Assembly: GCA_938084195.1 (NCBI GenBank)
Contig: CALKDJ010000082.1
Span: forward strand, 1-5,451
Reading direction: 5' to 3'
Source of the DNA: an uncultured Methylophilaceae bacterium
Lineage (GTDB): Bacteria; Pseudomonadota; Gammaproteobacteria; Burkholderiales; Methylophilaceae
DNA: 5,451 nt
A program made the translations under genes and the position numbers. The notes under the pieces were generated by a model, which saw nothing but the letters and a program-made list of their open reading frames with translations, ran no database searches and was not told the origin of the DNA. This document shows positions 1 to 5,451 of this stretch, in pieces (positions within the stretch are counted from its first letter, which is position 1; each line of letters starts with the position of its first letter).

Positions 1-3000
1 ATTTTGAGGATCATTTACTAAGGAAGCTTCAGGGGTTTTTATCTTGACCAAAGACTCAACTAAGTTATTAATTTTTGATAAGCCTGGATCATCCCTGAAC
101 GCTAAGAGATTTCCCCATGCCAGTTCATCTTCTAAAACACAAGGGTATTTTTTTATACCAAACCAGTCATGTTGTATTCCGTATCGTTCAATTGGATGCC
201 ATTCACTTACATAAACTGTATAACCCTTCTGAACCAAATAATCACAAATATCACTCCATGTGTGGTTTAGTATTTTTGTTTTAGCATCCTCAAATTCACA
301 TTCAATTACATCTGGCTTAATTTTGTTCCAAGGAACGCCTTTTATAACTGAAAAATCAAAGCCCTCAACATCTATTTTTAAAAAATCAATATGCTTAATT
401 TTATTTTCTTTAACAATATTAGCAACAGTTGTAACATTAACTGTATAGGAAGTTTTGTGGGATTTATGAAAAGATAGCATACCTGAAATGCCTGTACTAT
501 CTTTCGAAGTAAAAAATTCAACATTTTTCTTACTTTTATCTGAAAGCGCGCGTGGATCAATTTTTATTTGTTTATTATTTCCGAATCTATCAGTTAAATT
601 TTTTCTGTTCTGAGAGTCAGGTTCAAATACAAATATTTTCCAGTTCATTCTATGGAAATAAGCGAGTGAAGATCCATGATGCCCTCCAACATCAATCATT
701 ATTGAATTTTGTGGTAAATGATCACAAAGTTTTGAAATTATTTCTGATTCATCTAGAGAAGCCCGTTGTTCTTTCAAATATTTTTTTGGTTCAGCATTTG
801 GATGCCTATTATTATCTTTCTTTATCAAAAAATTTACCGCTCCCCTCCAACTATTATTTTTAAAATATTCAACTTTTGCTTTTTCAATATTACTAATGTA
901 AATACTATATTTTGATATGAGCTCTATAATAGCATCATAATAATAAGAAGATTCATTGTTATTCACAACAATACCAATCTTATACCGATTTACTATTTCA
1001 GATAACCATGTACCTTTCGAGACTATGACAGGGACACCTAAATATAGCAAATCAATTAATAACCCAGAAGTTCTTTCAGAAAAAATTGGTGATTGATAAG
1101 GTAATATTGCAATATCTCCACTTTGTAAAAATTCAGAGAATTCCTTATCATTCATTTTATCTGAATTGATTTTACAATCTGATTTTTTGATAACTTCTAT
1201 ATAATTTTGAAGTGATTTTTCAATTTTTAGATCTGGTAATCTAACAATATTGTTAATTTTTACTTTAGTATTATTTATATTTACTTGGTTAGTTTTATGT
1301 CTATGTGAAATTATATCTGCAGTTATATGAATACCTTTTTCTAGCCTTACTCCTCCGGGAAAAATTACATTAATATTTCCTTTATTGGAAATCTTGGATC
1401 TTTTTGATTTACACTCATCAATAAATCTAGTTACATGATTATCAGAAAACGTTGTACTTGGATGTGGCATAACCTCTAACTCTTCATCAAATATTCTCTT
1501 AATACTCTCTGAAAGTTTTTTTGTAGGGGAAATTAACGATATTTTTTCATTTTTCTGACAGCTAGAAATAAAATCTCTCCAGCGTAAAATATATTTTGGG
1601 TTTTTGTAATCAATAAAAGCAAGCCAAAATAAACAAACAGTAGCAGATACATTATTGAATTTTTTTATAACATCTAACAGTAATTCTGCTGCCAGAAGGC
1701 TTCCACAATACATGTAAAGATGTGTATTGTAATTTATTCCACTATCTGCACGCAGAGACAATGCTCTATTTAATTCATAAGAAAAAGCTTTCAAGTCTTT
1801 AGATTTTGATCCCTCAGCACTAATGCCTATTTGCCATGAATGAACACTAAAAACTTTATTAAAAAAAGGTCTTGAATCAGTAACGTTTTTCGAACACTTT
1901 ATATTTGAAAAGACAGAAAATCTAATTTTTTTTTCTTCGCATGCACGATTTAAATTATCATCCATTGAGATGAAATGACCTGAGTCATTTAAGCCATCAG
2001 GATCAATCATTACTAATTCTTTAATTTCAGTATCGTTAAATAAAAAATCATTATAACGATCTCTCAATGGTGGGATGTGAGATGGGGTAATACTAGTATA
2101 TTTACAACCTTTTTTTTCAGAAAATTTGATCCACTTATTTATTGTTTCACAGTGAGTTAAATAGTAATCATTGTAGTCGATATCAAAAAAAGCGGGATGT
2201 GCTTCCTTAATTAAATCCATTTGGTCATTAAATTGGGATGATGGATCGAACTTCCAAAAATACTTATTATCATCAAGTGGTCTCCCATCAAAACCTGACA
2301 TTTCAACTTCTTTAAAAAGGGTTGAAGCAAGAGGTATTAAAAATAATGTTGATATATTTGCAGTTGATGTGACGTAGAAATTTTTAGATAAATCTAGATT
2401 TGGTGCTTCCTGATTTTTAAATGGAATGCCTGAAATTTTATTATGAAACCTTGATGGTAAATACTCTAGATAAATATGATAATCTCTCATAGGGACTATT
2501 AAGAATGAGCTATAAGCATCTAGTGCCTCGATTAGTGCTGTTCTAAATGAAGCAGCATATGATGATGGGCCTGCATGAAAAATTGGATCTGCCATTACAA
2601 TAATTGAAGGCTGTAATCTATCAAGCAAGTTTCGATTACGGACCATGCTATTACAAACTATGCTTTTACCTGGAAGAAAATTGTAGTTTTTTACCAGAGA
2701 TAAATTTGGACCTGTACCAAATATATAACCTATTTCACTTCTACAATGATTATAAATTTTATTAAAAATTTTATTTGAACGTGCTGTCCATTGCTTAATT
2801 TCTTTTGGGAATAGATCGGCTAACTTTAAATAAAATGAACCTGCATGACGTTCGTTATCGTGATCTATCCTAGCAATATACTTGCCCTTTACAAGGGATT
2901 TAAAGCTTAAAGGTATTTTATCATTTTGTTGACTATCTATTTTCCAGACCAATACAACATCACTTTCTTTGATAGCCCTTTCACAATCAGAAAGACCTCT

Positions 3001-3216
3001 AGTACGTATCATATTCACCATTGATAACTTTTTACTAATACTAAGTAAATCTGAATTTAGATATGGTGGAGGAGGATTTTTAACATAATCACAATCGTAA
3101 AATAAAGTGATTCGGGAAATATGTTTTCGTAAAGGATATAAGTACCAATACAATCTGTAGTAATGATCTGTTAGTTTTGAAACGTCATTAAAAATTGGTA
3201 ATAATACAATCTTCAT
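1..3216 (-). CDS. Large multidomain glycosyltransferase / FkbM-family methyltransferase, C-terminus outside window
   Basis: The frame runs from ATG at 3216 to the window edge, 1072 codons with no stop. Residues 1-398 form an N-terminal module whose core has GTGPNL (167-172), then a CNS (188-190) and ADPIFHAGPSSYAASFR (209-225). This resembles the GPSL-type fold of DUF115 and GT42 sialyltransferases; its activity is unknown. Residues 399-800 look like a GT-B glycosyltransferase: a first Rossmann half beginning IDPDGLNDSGHF (404-415), then FPGGVRLEKG (619-628) and the donor-site region ERTSGLLID (714-722) with GVPVIVS after it. Residues 815-1045 are an FkbM (Methyltransf_21) SAM-dependent methyltransferase: IDVGGHHG (841-848), acidic E865, LKIDVEG (946-952), and the conserved tail SEWHP/HDWFG/WGNL. 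There is no signal peptide, so it should act in the cytoplasm, building and methylating the glycan. The start has only a weak ribosome site 37 bases after the previous gene. More domains may follow past the edge. Confidence 0.88.
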   Translation of the reverse strand, partial: MKIVLLPIFNDVSKLTDHYYRLYWYLYPLRKHISRITLFYDCDYVKNPPPPYLNSDLLSISKKLSMVNMIRTRGLSDCERAIKESDVVLVWKIDSQQNDKIPLSFKSLVKGKYIARIDHDNERHAGSFYLKLADLFPKEIKQWTARSNKIFNKIYNHCRSEIGYIFGTGPNLSLVKNYNFLPGKSIVCNSMVRNRNLLDRLQPSIIVMADPIFHAGPSSYAASFRTALIEALDAYSSFLIVPMRDYHIYLEYLPSRFHNKISGIPFKNQEAPNLDLSKNFYVTSTANISTLFLIPLASTLFKEVEMSGFDGRPLDDNKYFWKFDPSSQFNDQMDLIKEAHPAFFDIDYNDYYLTHCETINKWIKFSEKKGCKYTSITPSHIPPLRDRYNDFLFNDTEIKELVMIDPDGLNDSGHFISMDDNLNRACEEKKIRFSVFSNIKCSKNVTDSRPFFNKVFSVHSWQIGISAEGSKSKDLKAFSYELNRALSLRADSGINYNTHLYMYCGSLLAAELLLDVIKKFNNVSATVCLFWLAFIDYKNPKYILRWRDFISSCQKNEKISLISPTKKLSESIKRIFDEELEVMPHPSTTFSDNHVTRFIDECKSKRSKISNKGNINVIFPGGVRLEKGIHITADIISHRHKTNQVNINNTKVKINNIVRLPDLKIEKSLQNYIEVIKKSDCKINSDKMNDKEFSEFLQSGDIAILPYQSPIFSERTSGLLIDLLYLGVPVIVSKGTWLSEIVNRYKIGIVVNNNESSYYYDAIIELISKYSIYISNIEKAKVEYFKNNSWRGAVNFLIKKDNNRHPNAEPKKYLKEQRASLDESEIISKLCDHLPQNSIMIDVGGHHGSSLAYFHRMNWKIFVFEPDSQNRKNLTDRFGNNKQIKIDPRALSDKSKKNVEFFTSKDSTGISGMLSFHKSHKTSYTVNVTTVANIVKENKIKHIDFLKIDVEGFDFSVIKGVPWNKIKPDVIECEFEDAKTKILNHTWSDICDYLVQKGYTVYVSEWHPIERYGIQHDWFGIKKYPCVLEDELAWGNLLAFRDDPGLSKINNLVESLVKIKTPEASLVNDPQN

Positions 3217-3232
3217 TTTTCTGCAATCGAAT

Positions 3233-3251
3233 ATAATGAATTCTTCATTAT
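3233..3251 (-). repeat. Short perfect inverted repeat between genes
   Basis: ATAATGAA (3233-3240) and TTCATTAT (3244-3251) are perfect inverted copies separated by three bases. They begin 2 bases after the stop of the small gene and end 16 bases before the start of the large gene. The stem is AT-rich and no T-run follows in the direction of transcription, so it is not a terminator. It might be a weak RNA hairpin near the next start, or chance in AT-rich DNA. Confidence 0.45.
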
Positions 3252-3253
3252 GT

Positions 3254-3574
3254 TTATTTATTTTTCGACCAAATAACCATCCCAGGAGTAAACCAAGATA
3301 CAAACTCTAGATTTATAAAGTTTCCACCGTATTTTCTTTTAATATCTTTAAGAGCTCCATAAACCCTGGTGTCCTCACCTTCATCTCGATTTTTATCTAA
3401 GTGGCTAAGTAAAAGATAGTAAATTAAATTCCAACCCGGATAACCTACCGACGCACCAGATATCTTTCTTGCCTGATCGATTGTTTTTACGCCCTCTTCT
3501 AGCAAGGCCAAGTGTTTATTTGGAAGTAATTTTTTGTTGTAATCAAATATTCTATAAAACTTTGGTTCTTTCAA
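3254..3574 (-). CDS. Small protein, probable internally deleted SAM-dependent methyltransferase
   Basis: This 106-residue gene starts with TTG immediately after the wzt TAA. A strong AAAGGAG site 9 bases upstream supports that start, and no ATG is available until the penultimate part of the frame. The product is soluble, with no signal peptide or membrane segment. Residues 1-62 (with GYPGWNLIYYLLLSHLD at 44-60) look like the N-terminus of class I SAM-dependent methyltransferases found in glycan loci. Residues 66-104 (RVYGALKDI, then NLEFVSWFTPGMVIW) look like the C-terminus of the same proteins. The SAM-binding core expected between them, with its acidic-glycine motif, is absent. The likely explanation is an in-frame deletion of roughly 120-140 codons near residues 62-67. 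This resemblance is from memory of the family and was not searched. If it is wrong, this is an uncharacterised small protein of the export operon. As it stands it should not be catalytically active. Confidence 0.65.
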   Translation of the reverse strand: MKEPKFYRIFDYNKKLLPNKHLALLEEGVKTIDQARKISGASVGYPGWNLIYYLLLSHLDKNRDEGEDTRVYGALKDIKRKYGGNFINLEFVSWFTPGMVIWSKNK

Positions 3575-4822
3575 TTAATCTCTCTCCTTTATTTGCCATG
3601 TATGTGGAGTTGAAACAACACCCCAAAACGGATTTTGTTTCCTTGAAGAAACTTTAAGTTCTTTAATCTCTTTTCTATATAAGAATTCCAAACCATCAGT
3701 AACTGCACAATTTGCAAAATAATTACCTGGATTTAAATTTAAATTTGGGACTTTAAGTATTATTGAAAATTTCTCTTTTGGTTTAACTTCAAATTTTTCA
3801 TAATGGAGTTCAGTAGAAAATCCAGTAACATATTCTCCAGCTTCAGTCCATACTGGAACTCCAATCCTGAGCTGTTTAATTTTATATTTTGCTACAAATG
3901 ATACTTCTAAATATAGTGTCTCATCAGTATTAATATCTGTGATAAATTTTCCATCTTTATCACACCAGTGGTGCTCAACATTTTCAATTAATTTTTTATT
4001 ATGAAACTGTGGGTCTAATATGTGACTTTTGCTTTTGCTTTTGCTTTTGCTTGATTTGTTTTTGAAAGCGTTGCTTTCATAAACTTTAATCGCCTCTTCT
4101 GGTTTTCCTATGAAAATCATCTTCCCCTTATTTAAAACCATGACTTTATCACAAAAAATTCTAATATTTTCCATGGAGTGTGACACCAAGACAAAGGCTG
4201 CATGCTCTCGCATCTCACGCATTCTTGAAAGGCATTTTTGTCTAAAGGCAAAATCTCCAACAGATAAAATTTCATCAATCAATAATAAATCTGGTCTAGA
4301 CATTATCATAATTGAAAAAGCTAGGCGCATTAACATACCAGAACTGTAAGTCGATACAGGAGCATCAATTGCATCACCAAGTTCCGCAAAATCAACTACA
4401 TCCTCATAAGTTGCCATTACTTCTGCCCTTCCTCTCCCTAACATTGCACCTCTAAGATAAATATTTCTGCTCCCACTTTGGCTCATTTGAAATCCAGCAG
4501 TTAGGTCAATCATTGAATTAATTTTTCCTAAAATTCGAATCTCGCCTTTATCAGGCAATAACTGATTGGCTAATACTCTTAGAAGTGTTGTTTTCCCGGC
4601 TCCATTATGACCAATAACGCCTAATGCCTCTCCCCGTTTTAAGGAAAAGCTAATATCGCTTAAAGACCAGAACTCACCACTTTCTAAATTATTAGGTGGT
4701 TTTGGAATAAGCCCCATTGATGAGCGTGCAAATGTAGCGAATAATCTACTTCGAGTTGAAGTCTGTTTTCTTGAATATAATTTTGAAACTTGATTTACTT
4801 CAATAATATTATTTGGATTCAT
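3575..4822 (-). CDS. wzt: Polysaccharide ABC transporter ATP-binding protein Wzt with C-terminal glycan-binding domain
   Basis: This 415-residue cytoplasmic ATPase powers glycan export through the Wzm permease encoded just upstream. The nucleotide-binding domain covers about residues 5-250: Walker A GHNGAGKTT at 71-79, signature YSSGM at 159-163 (the usual Wzt variant of LSGGQ), Walker B LLLIDE at 179-184, D-loop SVGD at 187-190 and the switch histidine H215. The insertion between the first strand and FWSL (about 18-52) is typical of Wzt. A lysine/serine linker (254-266) leads to a beta-rich C-terminal domain (about 270-412) of the Wzt_C type. In E. coli O8/O9a that domain binds the modified non-reducing end of the glycan. 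Length matches two-domain Wzt proteins. The ATG is 6 bases after the wzm stop with no well-placed Shine-Dalgarno (GAGAGG is about 16 bases away), so translation is probably coupled. The last codons carry the ribosome-binding site of the next gene. Confidence 0.95.
   Translation of the reverse strand: MNPNNIIEVNQVSKLYSRKQTSTRSRLFATFARSSMGLIPKPPNNLESGEFWSLSDISFSLKRGEALGVIGHNGAGKTTLLRVLANQLLPDKGEIRILGKINSMIDLTAGFQMSQSGSRNIYLRGAMLGRGRAEVMATYEDVVDFAELGDAIDAPVSTYSSGMLMRLAFSIMIMSRPDLLLIDEILSVGDFAFRQKCLSRMREMREHAAFVLVSHSMENIRIFCDKVMVLNKGKMIFIGKPEEAIKVYESNAFKNKSSKSKSKSKSHILDPQFHNKKLIENVEHHWCDKDGKFITDINTDETLYLEVSFVAKYKIKQLRIGVPVWTEAGEYVTGFSTELHYEKFEVKPKEKFSIILKVPNLNLNPGNYFANCAVTDGLEFLYRKEIKELKVSSRKQNPFWGVVSTPHTWQIKERD
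3584..3590 (-). promoter_or_regulatory. Strong Shine-Dalgarno site deciding a TTG start
   Basis: The coding strand reads AAAGGAG, 9 bases before the TTG at 3574-3572. It lies inside the last codons of wzt. It is the best ribosome-binding site seen in the window. It supports initiation at a TTG that directly abuts the wzt stop codon, in the same frame. Confidence 0.75.
4026..4051 (-). repeat. In-frame hexanucleotide tandem repeat in the wzt linker
   Basis: On the coding strand the unit AGCAAA occurs four times in perfect tandem (4051 to 4028), followed by a near-copy beginning AGT. It encodes alternating Ser-Lys at residues 258-266, in the hinge between the ATPase domain and the glycan-binding domain. 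The unit is exactly two codons, so gain or loss of copies by slippage would change linker length without breaking the frame. Confidence 0.9.
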
Positions 4823-4828
4823 CAGTAT

Positions 4829-5449
4829 TTAATTAATCCCTCTCAATCTGTATTCCATTATATAAAAAGAACGAATAGCAAATATAAATACTATAACTGC
4901 AAAAATTGAAGCCATTATATAAGAGTTCAAATTATTAATATCTCCTTGAAAAACTATAGATCTGCTTGCATCAATAAATACTGCAAATGGGTTATATGTA
5001 TTAAAAATTGATAATACTCCAGTATTATTTAATGGGAAAATTACGCCACTTACAAAAATACCGTATTGCAACATAATTGTTACTATGCGTGATATATCGT
5101 TAAAAATTACATTTAAAATACCCAACAACAAACCAATCCCAGTAAATAAAAGTAGTGCGGGCAATAGAATCAAAGGTAAAATAAAAGTCTGCATAAAGGG
5201 CCAACTCTCCGTATAAAAGATAATAATTAAGACGAGAAATACTCTAATAATGCTATCAAAAATTAGTTGTGCAAATTCAGATACTATGGATGTACTTAGT
5301 GGGAAATTTGTCTTCATAGACTCATTATTTCGCGAACTAATTACTTTTATTGGGACCTGAACACATCCGGCCAACAAAAACCATAAAGTTACACCAAAAG
5401 TGATATAGGTTGCACCGCTTACACCTTCAAAATTTGGAAAAACACGAAT
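4829..5449 (-). CDS. wzm: ABC-2 type polysaccharide export permease (Wzm-like), N-terminus outside window
   Basis: This is the membrane half of an ABC exporter that moves lipid-linked O-antigen or a similar glycan across the inner membrane. The frame is open from the window edge to a TAA at 4829-4831, giving 206 visible residues. The usual family length is about 260-280, so some 60-70 N-terminal residues probably lie outside. A TTG at 5377 could be taken as a start, but the reading frame continues upstream with membrane-like sequence (ITFGVTLWFLLAG), so it is internal. Hydrophobic segments are seen at about visible residues 14-32, 62-79, 86-116 (probably a pair), 122-140 and 175-193. The loop FNDISRI (116-122) and the NP pair at 153-154 fit the ABC-2 permease pattern. 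The ATPase gene follows after 6 bases, which confirms the pairing. The family call is firm. The exported glycan cannot be read from the sequence. Confidence 0.9.
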   Translation of the reverse strand: MRVFPNFEGVSGATYITFGVTLWFLLAGCVQVPIKVISSRNNESMKTNFPLSTSIVSEFAQLIFDSIIRVFLVLIIIFYTESWPFMQTFILPLILLPALLLFTGIGLLLGILNVIFNDISRIVTIMLQYGIFVSGVIFPLNNTGVLSIFNTYNPFAVFIDASRSIVFQGDINNLNSYIMASIFAVIVFIFAIRSFYIMEYRLRGIN

Positions 5450-5451
5450 AG

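Noticed and set aside
260..863. Short open frames of 60-103 codons on both strands
   Set aside because: They lie inside the FkbM part of the large gene in other frames, have low-complexity Leu/Phe/Ser-rich translations typical of AT-rich antisense sequence, and lack convincing ribosome sites.
3469..3657. Plus-strand 62-codon frame across the wzt/small gene junction
   Set aside because: It is antisense to two well-supported genes and its translation resembles no protein family.
4063..4079. Inverted repeat TGAAAGC / GCTTTCA with a 3-base loop
   Set aside because: It lies inside wzt coding sequence (residues 249-253) with no T-run and no gene boundary nearby, so it is most simply a by-product of the codons used.
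4334..4348. Signature motif YSSGM rather than LSGGQ in the ATPase
   Set aside because: It looks degenerate by general ABC standards, but it is the usual form in Wzt-type polysaccharide exporters and does not suggest loss of function.
4110..4349. Plus-strand 79-codon frame
   Set aside because: It is antisense to the Wzt Walker B and signature region, whose coding is certain.
5375..5377. TTG at 5377 as the start of the permease
   Set aside because: The frame is open upstream to the window edge and encodes a further membrane-like segment expected in the family, and no ribosome site precedes the TTG.
1..5451. CRISPR array, tRNA or rRNA gene, insertion sequence or attachment site
   Set aside because: No regularly spaced repeats, cloverleaf-like sequence, transposase coding or terminal inverted repeats were seen, and the window is almost fully occupied by protein-coding sequence.

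Overview
The window is one side of a bacterial surface-polysaccharide locus. Every supported gene is on the minus strand, so transcription enters at the right edge and leaves at the left edge. The DNA is strongly AT-rich (roughly a third G+C by eye), with many TTA, AAA and ATT codons. The gene content fits a Gram-negative or cyanobacterial-type cell that builds an O-antigen or similar glycan and exports it by the ABC-transporter route. Nothing in the window fixes the genus. A marine low-GC bacterium or an AT-rich glycan island in another host would both fit.

Layout in the direction of transcription: (1) an ABC-2 type polysaccharide export permease (Wzm), lacking its N-terminus, 5449 to 4829; (2) a Wzt ATPase with the C-terminal glycan-recognition domain, 4822 to 3575; (3) a 106-codon gene with a TTG start and a strong ribosome-binding site, 3574 to 3254, which reads like the two ends of a SAM-dependent methyltransferase with the middle missing; (4) a very large multidomain gene from 3216 to the left edge. 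The last frame stays open for 1072 codons without a stop. It carries a GTGPNL-type domain, a GT-B glycosyltransferase and an FkbM-type methyltransferase in one chain. Gaps between genes are 6, 0 and 37 bases, so this looks like a single operon. No promoter or terminator is visible.

How the genes may work together: the large protein would add sugars to the glycan and methylate it. Wzm and Wzt would move the finished, lipid-linked chain across the inner membrane. Wzt carries the type of C-terminal domain that, in the E. coli O8/O9a systems, recognises a modified non-reducing end. A methyl cap made by the FkbM module is therefore a reasonable but unproven substrate signal. Three points deserve a second look: the fused glycosyltransferase/methyltransferase, the apparently gutted small methyltransferase, and an in-frame hexanucleotide repeat that sets the length of the linker between the two Wzt domains.
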